NCBI RefSeq assembly: GCF_003121625.1
Contig: NZ_QDDJ01000006.1
Location: forward strand, 1 to 64,000
Source: Ornithinimicrobium cavernae
Lineage (GTDB): Bacteria > Actinomycetota > Actinomycetes > Actinomycetales > Dermatophilaceae
Direction: 5' to 3'
Length of the DNA: 64,000 nt
Part shown: piece after piece, positions 52,466 through 61,092 of the stretch
Layout: each line of letters opens with the position of its first letter
How positions within the stretch are numbered: position 1 is the first letter of the stretch
Made by a program: the position numbers and the translations under genes
The notes under the pieces: model-generated
Seen by the model: the letters and a program-made list of their open reading frames with translations, nothing else
What the model was told of the DNA's origin: nothing
Databases searched by the model: none

Positions 52466-53115
52466 GGATGCGACCTGGTGACCCGACCCCGAGCACCCGG
52501 AGGGCGCCGGTGCCCCTGGCCCTGCCCTACCCGCAGCCGGGCCCCGCGCTGCGCAACGCCTACCTGGACCTGGACCTGGTGCTCGACGGCACGGACGCCG
52601 ACCGGGCGGAGCTCGGAGACCCGAGCATGCTGCCCAGACCGTGGGACCCCTCCACGATGACCACGCCCCGGCTGCGTGCCGAGCTGTGGGAGTGGCTGGA
52701 GGCCGTCACCACCTGGATCAACACGGAGTACGCGTGGGACAGCAGCGCCGGCATCCCGGCGTGCTGGCCGATGCATCCGCACCTGGTCCACGAGATCGCG
52801 GTGATCGCCGACCAGCGCTACAAGGCGGCCCTGGCCTACAGCAGCGACCTGCTGGAGGACTGGCACCGGTATGCGCTGCCGGCCTTCCTGGACCGGCTCA
52901 ACGGCAGGGTCCGCACCATGTGTGACGAGCGGCACCAGGAGTGGCCCGGTCGCAGCAGGTACGCCCGGTTCGCCGCCGACGCGGCGCGCCGCAAGGAGGC
53001 CTACCGCCTCGACGAGGAGACCAGTGCCCCGCCGCCCCCCGACGAGCAACCCCGTCTCCGGGTCGTCGAGCAGCCCCGTATCGACCCCCTGACCGGAGAG
53101 GTGACCTACCAGTGA
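52462..53115 (+). CDS. Secretion-module protein, unrecognised
   Basis: A 217-residue soluble protein, no membrane helix or signal. It has a conserved-looking helical core (ELWEWLEAVTTWINTEYAWD, HPHLVHEIAVIADQRYKAAL) rich in Trp and His, and an acidic/Pro C terminus (PPPPDEQPRLRVVEQPR). GTG start overlaps the coupling ATPase and its stop overlaps the next gene, so it is an integral part of the operon. It could be an adaptor; no family assigned. Confidence 0.65.
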   Translation: MRMRPGDPTPSTRRAPVPLALPYPQPGPALRNAYLDLDLVLDGTDADRAELGDPSMLPRPWDPSTMTTPRLRAELWEWLEAVTTWINTEYAWDSSAGIPACWPMHPHLVHEIAVIADQRYKAALAYSSDLLEDWHRYALPAFLDRLNGRVRTMCDERHQEWPGRSRYARFAADAARRKEAYRLDEETSAPPPPDEQPRLRVVEQPRIDPLTGEVTYQ

Positions 53116-54671
53116 GCCAGCCCGAGCAGCGGTGGAACCTGCCCGCCTACCCGGCGCATCCGCCATACCCGACCCGTGCCCCGCAGGTGGGCCCGACCGT
53201 GACCCGACCGGCCGGGGCCGTGGACCTGCGACCAGCAGGGCCGGTCGCCCAGGGACCGGCGGGCCAGGTGCTGCCCAACCCGTACACGCCCGGTGAGGTG
53301 GCGTGGGACCTGCCCGGCCGTGAGGCGGAGCTCTCGCGTATCGAGCAGACCCTGGACCGGGTGGCCCAGGACGGCGCCTCAACCGCACCTCCGACGGTCT
53401 TCCTCGGGCCGGAGGGGTCGGGCAAGACGTCCCTGTTGCGCTCTGCCGAGGACCTGGCCCGGAGCAAGGGGTATGCCGTGGCGTGGGTGCCGGGCGTGCA
53501 GGGCCAGCCGGTGCTGGCCGACCTCATGACGGCGGTGGAGCGGGCCCTGGAGGCCGTCGACATCGCCCCGCGCGCGGCCAGCCCGCGCTGGGACAAGCTG
53601 CGCGTCGAGCTCGGCGGCTTCGGAGCGAAGGTGGGAGCGGAGTTCGGTCGTCCTCCGGAGCCGGAGGAGCCGCAGGACGGGCGGGTGCTGGCGACCGAGG
53701 AGATGCTGCGCTCGGCGGGCAGGGCCACGCGCGAGAGGGGCGCGGGGGAGGGGGGCGCGGGCCTGCTCGTGGTCCTGGACGACCTGCACGCACCGGCCGC
53801 CGGTGAGACGGGGATCCTGGTGACCGCCCTGCAGAACCTGGCCCAGGCGTGGGAGCCGGCCAGCGTGGTGGTGCTCGGTTCCGGCCTTCCCTCCGCTCCG
53901 GGGCACCTCATGCAGACCTCGGCGTATGCCGAGCAGTTCGGGTTCGAGCAGCTGCGGCCACTGGAGCCGGCCGAGGCCGCGCGGGCGCTCTACGCGCCGG
54001 CCCGTCAGGTCGGGGTCACCTGGGAGCCGGAGGCGCTGGCGCGGACCGCGGAACGTGCCGGTGGCAACCCACAGCTGCTCCAGCTGCTCGGCTCGACGAC
54101 GTGGGCCGCCGCGTCGCCGCAGCGGGGCGGTGCCATCACCGAGGCGCACGCGGACCGCGGCTGGGAGGTCGCCCAGGAGCGGCTCGCCACGCTGCACCGC
54201 GGGCGCTGGGACGCCTCGACCGTGGAGCAACAGACCTTCCTGGAGGCGATGGCCTCGCAGAGTCGCCCGACGGTCCCGCGGGAGGCGATCGCGGAGAGCA
54301 CCGGGATGCCGATGCGGCAGGTGAGCCAGCTGCGCGACCAGCTCTCGGACCGGGGGATCATCACCCAGGGCAGGGACGGCGAGCTGAGCTTCGCCGTGCC
54401 CGGCTTCGTCGACCACGTCCGCGACACGACCGGCTGGACGCCCCCGCGGCACCGTGGGGCACCCGACGCCGGCGGGCCGCCTGCGCTGGACACGGGCCGC
54501 CAGGGACAGCCACGGCATCGGGCGGAACCGACCGTCGACGGGGAGGCGGCGAGCGTGCCGGCGCCGAGGCACCGGCCCGCGGCGACCGACGACGGCCTGA
54601 GCCGTTCGGTCCGTCAGCAGCGGCGGGAGCTCCCTCCGGCCAGCGGTCCCGCGCAGGGACCACGGAGATGA
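53112..54671 (+). CDS. AAA/STAND-like ATPase of the secretion module
   Basis: A 519-residue ATPase. After a Pro-rich leader and the N-box GREAELSRIEQTL, Walker A is [14 protein letters not shown] (99-107) and Walker B is LLVVLDDLHAPA; sensor-like VVVLGSGLPSAPG and a C-terminal winged helix (PREAIAESTGMPMRQVSQLR) complete an Orc1/STAND-type arrangement. The tail is disordered. It probably regulates or assembles the machinery rather than transporting. GTG at 53112 overlaps the previous stop. Confidence 0.8.
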   Translation: MSQPEQRWNLPAYPAHPPYPTRAPQVGPTVTRPAGAVDLRPAGPVAQGPAGQVLPNPYTPGEVAWDLPGREAELSRIEQTLDRVAQDGASTAPPTVFLGPEGSGKTSLLRSAEDLARSKGYAVAWVPGVQGQPVLADLMTAVERALEAVDIAPRAASPRWDKLRVELGGFGAKVGAEFGRPPEPEEPQDGRVLATEEMLRSAGRATRERGAGEGGAGLLVVLDDLHAPAAGETGILVTALQNLAQAWEPASVVVLGSGLPSAPGHLMQTSAYAEQFGFEQLRPLEPAEAARALYAPARQVGVTWEPEALARTAERAGGNPQLLQLLGSTTWAAASPQRGGAITEAHADRGWEVAQERLATLHRGRWDASTVEQQTFLEAMASQSRPTVPREAIAESTGMPMRQVSQLRDQLSDRGIITQGRDGELSFAVPGFVDHVRDTTGWTPPRHRGAPDAGGPPALDTGRQGQPRHRAEPTVDGEAASVPAPRHRPAATDDGLSRSVRQQRRELPPASGPAQGPRR

Positions 54672-55357
54672 CGACCGCAGGCGGACCGGGGCCGACACCG
54701 GACGGCACGTCCCCGGCCCCGGTGCGGTGGGCCAGGGAGGCGCTCGAGGCGGACCTGCGCGTCCTGGCGGTGGACGCGGCGGCGGTGAGCCGGGAGGTGC
54801 ACCGTCGTCGGATCGACGCTGCGGCAGTGAGGGGGGTGCTGAGCACCGGGTCGGAGACGGCCCGGGACTCAGCGCCAGCCGCGAGGCCCGGTCGGGGTGG
54901 GACCGACCGGGCCACGGGGCCACGGGCAGGGGCCGTCGAGCTGGTCGCGGGGCTGCAGGACGCACGCCGCGAGGCCACCCGGCTGCTGGAGGGGCTGCAA
55001 CGCACCCGGGCGGTCGCGCTCGCTGGCCACACGCACGCACCGAGCGGCGGAAGCGTTGCGGGACAGCTCTATCCGCTGACTGCCACGGCGGTCGCCCTGA
55101 TGACCTCCCTCGACGCAGCCACTCATGCCCTGTCGTCCCTGGTGGGCACGGAGCCCGAACCCGTTGACGCCGATGGCGTCTCCCTCGTCGTGTGCGAGCG
55201 CTTTGTCGCGACCGCGGACGGCCTCGCTGCCGAGCTGTTGACGCTGCTCGGCGGTGCCGTCGACGCGATCTCCGCCGACCCCTGGCCGGCCGGCCAGACG
55301 CGTCGGCTGTATGCCGTGAAGTCACCCCACCGAGAGGAAGGAGTACACGATGGCTGA
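54668..55357 (+). CDS. Secretion-module helical protein, unrecognised
   Basis: A 229-residue soluble, Ala/Arg-rich helical protein (REALEADLRVLAVDAAAVSR, QDARREATRLLEGLQRTRAV). No membrane helix, signal or known motif. ATGA overlap with the ATPase and an 8-base overlap with the next small gene tie it to the operon. Confidence 0.6.
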   Translation: MTTAGGPGPTPDGTSPAPVRWAREALEADLRVLAVDAAAVSREVHRRRIDAAAVRGVLSTGSETARDSAPAARPGRGGTDRATGPRAGAVELVAGLQDARREATRLLEGLQRTRAVALAGHTHAPSGGSVAGQLYPLTATAVALMTSLDAATHALSSLVGTEPEPVDADGVSLVVCERFVATADGLAAELLTLLGGAVDAISADPWPAGQTRRLYAVKSPHREEGVHDG

Positions 55358-55529
55358 CGAGGAGTGGCGTGCCACGGTCACTGCCGGTGCCACGCTGGAG
55401 GCGCGATCGGCCGAGCGGGTCAGGGCGCAGGAGCGGTTGCGTGCCGAACAGCGCCGGGCCCACAGCCGTGAGGTGTCGCGTCGGGAGCTCGACCGGCCCA
55501 CTGCGGACCGGTCGGGCCCGAGCCGCTGA
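55350..55529 (+). CDS. Small Arg/Glu-rich protein, last gene of the secretion module
   Basis: A 59-residue protein (MADEEWRATVTAGATLEARS…, ending in DRSGPSR) preceded by a strong ribosome site GAGAGGAAGGAG. It is almost entirely one charged helix (ERVRAQERLRAEQRRAHSRE). Overlaps the upstream gene by 8 bases and ends 7 bases before the converging dehydrogenase stop. Function unknown. Confidence 0.65.
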   Translation: MADEEWRATVTAGATLEARSAERVRAQERLRAEQRRAHSREVSRRELDRPTADRSGPSR

Positions 55530-55536
55530 CGGAGGG

Positions 55537-56628
55537 CTACTCGCCTGAGGTCACGAGGTCGGCGATCAGGTCGCCGAAGGACTGCGTCGTTCCGGTCCCG
55601 CCCAGGTCCGGGGTCGCGGTCCCGTCAGCAGAACCCTGGGCGAGCCCTGCCTCGATGGCGCGCTCCGTGGCCTGCGCCGCCTCGGTCTCTCCGAGGTGCT
55701 GGAGCATCATCGCCCCGCACCAGATCTGACCGACCGGGTTGGCGATGCTCTGGCCCGCGATGTCCGGTGCCGACCCGTGGACCGGCTCGAAGAGGCTGGG
55801 CTGCTCCCGCGTCGGGTTGATGTTGGCGCTCGGCGCGATCCCGATGGTGCCGGTGCAGGCGGGCCCCAGGTCGGACAGGATGTCACCGAAGAGGTTGCTG
55901 GCGACGACGACGTCGAAGCGCTCGGGACTGAGCACGAACCGGGCCGTGAGGATGTCGATGTGATAGCTGTCGACCTCGATCTCGGGATAGTCCTGGCCCA
56001 CGGCCTTCACCCGCTCGTCCCAGAACGGCATCGTGATCGCGATGCCGTTGCTCTTGGTCGCCGAGGTCAGCTTCTTGCGCGGCCGGGTCTGGGCCAGCTC
56101 GTAGGCGTAGCGGAGCACCCGGTCCACGCCGGTGCGGGTCATCACGGTCTCCTGGATGACCACCTCGCGCTCGGTCCCGGGGAACATGTGCCCGCCGACG
56201 CTGGAGTACTCGCCCTCGGTGTTCTCCCGGACGATCATCATGTCGATGTCGCCCGGTTGCTTGTCGGCCAGCGGTGAGCGGACGCCTGGCATGAGGCGCA
56301 CGGGACGCAGGTTGATGTACTGGTCGAACTCCCGGCGGAACTGCAGCAGGCTTCCCCACAGGGACACGTGGTCGGGGATCACCTCCGGCCACCCCACGGC
56401 CCCGAAGTAGATGGCATCGAACCCGGAGAGGGTGCTCTTCCAGTCCTCGGGCAGCATCGCGCCGGTGCGCTGGTAGTAGGCGGCCGAGGACCAGTCGAAC
56501 TCCTCGAACTCCAGCCCGACGTCGAAGGCGGCGGCGACCCGGCGCAGCACCTTCAGGCCCTCGGGCATCACCTCGGTCCCGATCCCGTCCCCGGCGATGA
56601 CGGCGATGCGGTGGGTCGTGCCTGGCAT
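55537..56628 (-). CDS. Isocitrate/isopropylmalate-type dehydrogenase, probable tartrate or D-malate dehydrogenase
   Basis: A 363-residue NAD-dependent beta-decarboxylating dehydrogenase. Family marks: IAVIAGDGIGTEVMPEG, the substrate-binding IVRENTEGEYS, the Lys/Tyr catalytic region and NLFGDILSDLGPACTGTIGIAPSAN, abbreviated NLFGDILSDLGP, then EPVHGSAPDIAGQ for NAD. LWGSLLQFRREFDQYINLRP differs from LeuB and matches the tartrate/D-malate branch. ATG at 56628 has GAGGAGGA upstream. Monocistronic or first of no clear operon. Confidence 0.87.
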   Translation of the reverse strand: MPGTTHRIAVIAGDGIGTEVMPEGLKVLRRVAAAFDVGLEFEEFDWSSAAYYQRTGAMLPEDWKSTLSGFDAIYFGAVGWPEVIPDHVSLWGSLLQFRREFDQYINLRPVRLMPGVRSPLADKQPGDIDMMIVRENTEGEYSSVGGHMFPGTEREVVIQETVMTRTGVDRVLRYAYELAQTRPRKKLTSATKSNGIAITMPFWDERVKAVGQDYPEIEVDSYHIDILTARFVLSPERFDVVVASNLFGDILSDLGPACTGTIGIAPSANINPTREQPSLFEPVHGSAPDIAGQSIANPVGQIWCGAMMLQHLGETEAAQATERAIEAGLAQGSADGTATPDLGGTGTTQSFGDLIADLVTSGE

Positions 56629-56759
56629 GGGTCCTCCTCGTATTGGCTGCTGGAGGTCAGCGTGCCACGTGGGCCATCCCCGGGGGGCAGGGGCCTGCAG
56701 TTCGAGCTCCACGCCAAAGCCGGATCAGGAACCCGGAGGGAACGGGGCGACGGGGAGGC

Positions 56760-57149
56760 TCAGTCCTCGAGCGACGACTCCAGATAGGTCCTGGCCAGCC
56801 GTTTGGGTGCGCGCACGAGCCAGGACTCGATCATCACCTCGCGCAGCTCCTCGACCGGGATCGCTGCCAGGTGCACGAGGATCATGCGCGAGTTCGCGAA
56901 GTGCGGCGTCGTCATGAAGTAGCCGGAGTCGTCGGCCGCCAACACGTCTTTGGTCTCCAGGTCCGGCACGTAGAGCACGACGAGGCCCTCGATGCGCTCA
57001 CCGTGCTCGTCGACGGCATCGTGCCGCGGCTCCCGTCGCAGCACGAACCACTTGTCCCGCACCAGGAACGCCGGCCGACCCCAACCGAGACCCTCGGACG
57101 TCTCCGGCAGCTCGCCGGCGATCGTCCGCACGTCGTCCCAGGTGGCCAT
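56760..57149 (-). CDS. MmcQ/YjbR family protein
   Basis: A 129-residue protein: WDDVRTIAGELPETSEGLGW, KWFVLRREP, FMTTPHFANSRMILVHLAAI and a final EVMIESWLVRAPKRLA. This is the MmcQ/YjbR (CyaY-like fold) family, with a proposed DNA-binding role that is not proven. ATG at 57149 follows a purine-rich AAGGAGG, on the minus strand. Lies 32 bases from the purB stop and may be co-transcribed with it. Confidence 0.85.
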   Translation of the reverse strand: MATWDDVRTIAGELPETSEGLGWGRPAFLVRDKWFVLRREPRHDAVDEHGERIEGLVVLYVPDLETKDVLAADDSGYFMTTPHFANSRMILVHLAAIPVEELREVMIESWLVRAPKRLARTYLESSLED

Positions 57150-57181
57150 CGGTGCCTCCTTGTGTGGCAGCCCAGCTGCCC

Positions 57182-58597
57182 TCAGCCGCGCTCGCTCTCC
57201 AGGTGAGCGACCAGATCAGGTGCGAGTCCGACATACTGCGCCGGGGTCAGGCTGGCCAGGCGCTCCTCGACCTCGGCCGGCAGACCCAGCCCGCGCACGA
57301 ACTCGACCAGCTCCGGCTGACCGATGCGACGGCCCCGGGTGAGCTCCTTGAGACGCTCGTAGGGGTTGTCCATGCCGGGGTGACCGGCCGCCGCCAGCGC
57401 GCGCATGGCGGACTGGATCGGCTCGGCGAGCACCTCCCAGTTCGCGTCGAGGTCGGCGGCCATCCGCTCCGGGGCCGCGTCCAGACCGGCCAGCCCGCGG
57501 GCGACGTTGTCCAGCGCCAGCAGGGAGTGGCCCAGGGCGGTGCCGATGTTGCGCTGCATCGAGGAGTCGGTGAGGTCGCGCTGCAGCCGGGAGGTCACCA
57601 GGGTCGAGGCGAGCACGTCGAGCAGCGCGTTGGAGACCTCCAGGTTGGCCTCGGCGTTCTCGAAGCGGATCGGGTTGACCTTGTGCGGCATGGTGGAGGA
57701 GCCGACGGTGCCCTGCCCGCGGACCTGGGCGAAGTAGCCCATGGAGATGTAGGACCAGACATCCGTGCACAGGTTGTGCAGCACCCGGTTGAACCGTGCG
57801 AGGTCGGCATAGACCTCGGCCTGCCAGTCGTGGCTCTCGATCTGCGTGGTCAGCGGGTTCCAGGTCAGCCCCAGCCCGGTGACGAAGTCGTGGCTGACGG
57901 CCTGCCAGTCGGCTTCCGGCACGGCCGCCAGGTGGGCGCCGTAGGTGCCGGTCGCACCGTTGAGCTTGCCGAGGTACTCCGCGCCGGCGATGCGCGTGAG
58001 CTGCCGGCTCAACCGCCAGGCCAGCACGGCGAGCTCCTTGCCCATCGTGGTGGGCGTGGCCGGCTGACCGTGCGTGTGGGCCAGCAGCGGTATGCCGCTC
58101 AGCTCGCGGGCCATCCCGCTCACCTGCTCGACCAGCTCGGTGGCGCGGGGGAGCCAGACCTGTTGCACCGCGCCCTGGACCATGAGGGCGTAGGAGAGGT
58201 TGTTGATGTCCTCGGACGTGCAGGCGAAGTGCACCAGCTCGGCCAGGTCGCCGCGGCTGTCGAGCCGGTCGGTGAGACGCCGCTTCAGGTAGTACTCGAT
58301 GGCCTTGACGTCGTGGACCGTCTCCGCCTCGATGGCCGCGAGCTCCTCGATGGCCGCCCGGTCGAACTCGTCGACGAGCGCGCGCAGGCTGGCGGCCTCC
58401 TCCTCGCTCAGGGTCCCCGCGCCGGGCACGACCTGGTGCGAGGTCAGGTGGATGAGCCACTCGATCTCGACGTGCAGTCTGGTCCGGTTGAGCGCCGGCT
58501 CGGAGAGGTGGTCAACCAGCGGCGCGACGGCGCGGCGGTAGCGGCCGTCGAGGGAGCCGAGGGCGATCGGGGGCGTCAGGTCTGCGAGGGAGGCCAT
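57182..58597 (-). CDS. purB: Adenylosuccinate lyase
   Basis: A 471-residue fumarase/aspartase-fold lyase that removes fumarate from SAICAR and adenylosuccinate in purine synthesis. Markers: SLDGRYRRAV, CTSEDINNLSYAL, THGQPATPTTMGKE and the signature GSSTMPHKVNPIRFENAE, abbreviated GSSTMPHKVNP. The form with STMPHKVNPI belongs to the longer E. coli-type PurB. ATG at 58597 begins MASLADLTPPIALGSLDG; GAGAAT lies 7 bases upstream, suggesting a leaderless transcript. Confidence 0.95.
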   Translation of the reverse strand: MASLADLTPPIALGSLDGRYRRAVAPLVDHLSEPALNRTRLHVEIEWLIHLTSHQVVPGAGTLSEEEAASLRALVDEFDRAAIEELAAIEAETVHDVKAIEYYLKRRLTDRLDSRGDLAELVHFACTSEDINNLSYALMVQGAVQQVWLPRATELVEQVSGMARELSGIPLLAHTHGQPATPTTMGKELAVLAWRLSRQLTRIAGAEYLGKLNGATGTYGAHLAAVPEADWQAVSHDFVTGLGLTWNPLTTQIESHDWQAEVYADLARFNRVLHNLCTDVWSYISMGYFAQVRGQGTVGSSTMPHKVNPIRFENAEANLEVSNALLDVLASTLVTSRLQRDLTDSSMQRNIGTALGHSLLALDNVARGLAGLDAAPERMAADLDANWEVLAEPIQSAMRALAAAGHPGMDNPYERLKELTRGRRIGQPELVEFVRGLGLPAEVEERLASLTPAQYVGLAPDLVAHLESERG

Positions 58598-58656
58598 GAC
58601 CCCGATTCTCGCAGAGCGTGGCAGGGCCAGGGACCGCTGTTGCTCCACCGGGCGAC

Positions 58657-58706
58657 CCCGTGTCAGGCATTGTCGGGGCCTGCACCCTGGGAACGCCTGA
58701 CACGGG
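58657..58706 (-). terminator. Inverted repeat after the coiled-coil gene
   Basis: CCCGTGTCAGGC (58657-58668) is complementary to 58695-58706 with a 26-base loop, downstream of the minus-strand gene ending at 58732. A 12-bp perfect stem suggests a terminator, although the loop is long and no T-run is present. It also lies close upstream of purB. Confidence 0.5.
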
Positions 58707-58731
58707 ACCCTCGGCGACCGGTGCCCTTCCG

Positions 58732-59088
58732 CTACTTCTTGGTCTCGGGGTCGATCTCGTCGGCCTCGACGTAGCTCTCGGTGACCCGGTCGCGGTGGTC
58801 GCGCGCGTCGGCCGTGGCTGCCCTGGCCTCCCGGTCGCGCGCGGCCGCCTCACGCTCGGCCTGCGCGACGCGCTCCTTGGCGGCCTCGGCCTCCTCCTGC
58901 GCCTGGCGGGCGGCCGCCTCCCGGGCCTCGGCGTAGTGCTCCCCGCCGGCTGCTCGCCGCCGGATCAGCTCTGCCTCCTCGTGCGCACGGACCCGGTCCC
59001 GCTCCCGCTTCCTGAGGAAGAACCAGACCGCGCCGAGCAGCACGAGGACCAGCACCGCGAGCAGCACCCACATCAGCCAGTTGTCCAT
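58732..59088 (-). CDS. Small membrane-anchored coiled-coil protein
   Basis: A 118-residue protein with one N-terminal membrane helix (LMWVLLAVLVLVLLGAVWFF) and then a basic turn and a long, highly charged Ala/Glu/Arg coiled coil (EAREAAARQAQEEAEAAKER) to an acidic end. Many actinobacteria have such proteins; role unknown. ATG at 59088 has AGGAGGTGCC upstream. Confidence 0.75.
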   Translation of the reverse strand: MDNWLMWVLLAVLVLVLLGAVWFFLRKRERDRVRAHEEAELIRRRAAGGEHYAEAREAAARQAQEEAEAAKERVAQAEREAAARDREARAATADARDHRDRVTESYVEADEIDPETKK

Positions 59089-59196
59089 GAGGCACCTCCT
59101 GTCGTCCTCCCCAACGTAGTCACGGTCGGCGCGGGCGGCGACCGCTGGACGCGGGCACCGCCATGACGCCGTTCGCTCCGACCCGGGTGCTGAACC

Positions 59197-59688
59197 TCAG
59201 GGGCTGGTATGGCGCAGGATGAGTGTGAGCGTGGGTGGGACCACGAGGGTGAGCGCTATGGCCGTCGAGGTCGCGAGGGTGTCGGGGTTCATTTCACTGG
59301 CGATGAGTACCAGGATGTAGGCGAGGGCGGCTCCAGCTCTGGCGATGATCGACCACATGGCGTAGGTCCGGCCCAGGGTGCGGTCTGGTGTCGTGCGAGC
59401 GACGTAGGTGTCGGTCATGACGCTCTCTGGCCCGAAGATGACTCCCCAGACGAACCAGGACAGCGGGAGTGCCCACCAAGGGCCGATGAAGCCTGAGGCT
59501 GCGATGAGCCCGTAGAGCGCGGCTGACCCCACGAGCACTCTGGGGATCAACACCTCGGGCCAGCGGATTCGACCCGCTAGCCACAGGCCGAGGAGAGCGC
59601 CGGCGCTGTAGGCAGACAAGGCGTACCCGTAGGCGCCATCTGGCGCGGCTGGGTCATCCTGAAGGGTCGGCACTCCGAGCGCGATCAC
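59197..59688 (-). CDS. MFS transporter, C-terminal half (after a frameshift)
   Basis: Encodes helices 7-12 of a major facilitator transporter (ALGVPTLQDDPAAPDGAYGY, AGRIRWPEVLIPRVLVGSAA). A GTG at 59688 overlaps the stop of the upstream half by 4 bases (GTGA). On its own the 163-residue product lacks helices 1-6, so it is either a broken gene's second half, or is made by -1 frameshifting or coupled re-initiation. Confidence 0.7.
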   Translation of the reverse strand: MIALGVPTLQDDPAAPDGAYGYALSAYSAGALLGLWLAGRIRWPEVLIPRVLVGSAALYGLIAASGFIGPWWALPLSWFVWGVIFGPESVMTDTYVARTTPDRTLGRTYAMWSIIARAGAALAYILVLIASEMNPDTLATSTAIALTLVVPPTLTLILRHTSP

Positions 59689-60401
59689 GACACCACGAGA
59701 AGTGAAGAGAACAGCGTCGCGATGAACGTCGGCAACGTCCAGCTGGCCATCACTCGATGCAGCTCAGGAAGCGAAGGCGATGCCATGACCGGGATGGCCT
59801 GACCATCTCCAGCATCTTCCAAGTGACCGACTCCGCGCAGAAGAAGCAGGGCCAGGGCCAGCAGCACGAGTGAGCCGAAGAACCCAATGGTGCTGCCGCC
59901 AAGTCCCACCAGTAGGCCGGCCAGTGCCGGCCCAACCATCTGCGAGAGTGCTTGTCCCGCCTTCCGGACCACGGCCAGCGACGTCAGTTCGTGACGGTGA
60001 AGCACGCGCAGACCCGCCTCTGCCGCGGGATTGTCGAACGCTCCGACGGCGCCGAGCGTGACGCCGACCAGTGCGAATGCCCACATGGGCAACGGAGCGA
60101 GCAAGACGCTCAGCAAGGTGATTCTGGAAACCAGGCTCCACATCAGGAGGGCTCGCCGGGGTGCTCGGTCTGCCAACCAGCCGCCTCCCCATCCCGTGGC
60201 AGCTGAGAGGAGGAGTCTGCCGAGGAAGGTCAGAGCCAAGAGGGTCACGCTCTGTGTGAGTGCATAGACGGACAGCGGCACGAGCACGGTCACGACACCG
60301 TCGGCGAGTTCAGCCAGGAGGTAGGACGACAGGAGCGGACGCGTGCGTTGGTCTCGCCAGGGGCGGGGGTCTCGGCCCTGGGAGTGATGGGGGATCGGCA
60401 T
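59685..60401 (-). CDS. MFS transporter, N-terminal half (frameshifted)
   Basis: Encodes helices 1-6 of an MFS exporter (ELADGVVTVLVPLSVYALTQ, GWGGGWLADRAPRRALLMWS with the loop 2-3 motif G-x-LADR). The reading frame ends in helix 7 at SSLLVVS-stop, whereas the next frame continues with IALGVPTLQ, so a 1-base insertion or equivalent disrupts the gene. ATG at 60401 is preferred over the ATG at 60410, which lies inside the likely promoter. Divergent from soxR with a SoxR box between, so it was probably under SoxR control. Confidence 0.7.
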   Translation of the reverse strand: MPIPHHSQGRDPRPWRDQRTRPLLSSYLLAELADGVVTVLVPLSVYALTQSVTLLALTFLGRLLLSAATGWGGGWLADRAPRRALLMWSLVSRITLLSVLLAPLPMWAFALVGVTLGAVGAFDNPAAEAGLRVLHRHELTSLAVVRKAGQALSQMVGPALAGLLVGLGGSTIGFFGSLVLLALALLLLRGVGHLEDAGDGQAIPVMASPSLPELHRVMASWTLPTFIATLFSSLLVVS

Positions 60402-60417
60402 GACCGGCATACTCGGT

Positions 60418-60435
60418 GCTCAAGTGAGCTTGAAC
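60418..60435. promoter_or_regulatory. SoxR operator (SoxR box)
   Basis: GCTCAAGTGAGCTTGAAC is an 18-base near-palindrome of the same form as the classic CCTCAAGTTAACTTGAGG (about 13 of 18 identical). It sits between the divergent starts of the MFS gene and soxR, where SoxR would act on both promoters. Confidence 0.8.
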
Positions 60436-60454
60436 GCAAGCAAGGAGAGTGTTC

Positions 60455-60838
60455 GTGGGATCCCTGAGCATCGCCGACGTCGCCGCGCAGTCGGGTCTTG
60501 CACCCTCTGCGCTGAGGTACTACGAGAGTCTTGGTCTGATCAGTGCCCAACGGGACAGTCTGGGGCACAGGTGTTACTCGCGCCTGATGCTGCGGCGTCT
60601 CGGCCTCATCCGCCTTGGCCGCTCGCTCGGTCTCAGCTTGCAGCACATTGGCGGGGAACTTGGTCACCTGCCACCGCACCGCGCCCCCACGCGAGCAGAA
60701 TGGCGCGAGATCTCCACTCGGTGGGACTCATTGCTACGAAACGAGATTGCCGCCCTGACGACCGCACGCAAGTCCCTCTCAGAATGCACTGAGTGTGGCT
60801 GCCTCAAGCCAACGTCGTGCACTCTCCTCGCAGCGTGA
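60455..60838 (+). CDS. soxR: SoxR-type MerR-family redox sensor
   Basis: A 127-residue MerR-fold regulator: LSIADVAAQSGLAPSALRYY then ESLGLI is the winged helix; AEWREISTRWDSLLRNEIAAL is the dimer helix; the end carries the [2Fe-2S] ligands as Cys111-x2-Cys114-x-Cys116-x5-Cys122 (CTECGCLKPTSC). Oxidation of the cluster switches SoxR on. The GTG at 60455 has AAGGAG 7 bases upstream, better than the GTG at 60449. Shorter C-terminal tail than in E. coli. Probably controls the divergent pump. Confidence 0.9.
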   Translation: MGSLSIADVAAQSGLAPSALRYYESLGLISAQRDSLGHRCYSRLMLRRLGLIRLGRSLGLSLQHIGGELGHLPPHRAPTRAEWREISTRWDSLLRNEIAALTTARKSLSECTECGCLKPTSCTLLAA

Positions 60839-61092
60839 TGGGGACGGTCTGAGAACGGCCAAACCAAGGTCCGAAACTCGACACGACAGCGACTCGCGAC
60901 CGGCGGCAAAGTAGTGCGCCGCGGAGCCCGTTCGCTCAACCTCGTTGCGGGGACGCGATAGCGCTGCTCTGTCCTGACCTCGTGACCGGCCGAGGCTGCT
61001 CCCCGAGGCCGAAGGCAAGGCCCGTTCCCTCATCTACGGTTAGACACACGAGGGCGCGCGGCAACGTCACCGACATCGAGAGAGGAAGAGTC

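Noticed and set aside
29411-55529. Calling the locus an integrative conjugative element
   Set aside because: No integrase, relaxase, excisionase, tRNA target or flanking direct repeats were found in the window.
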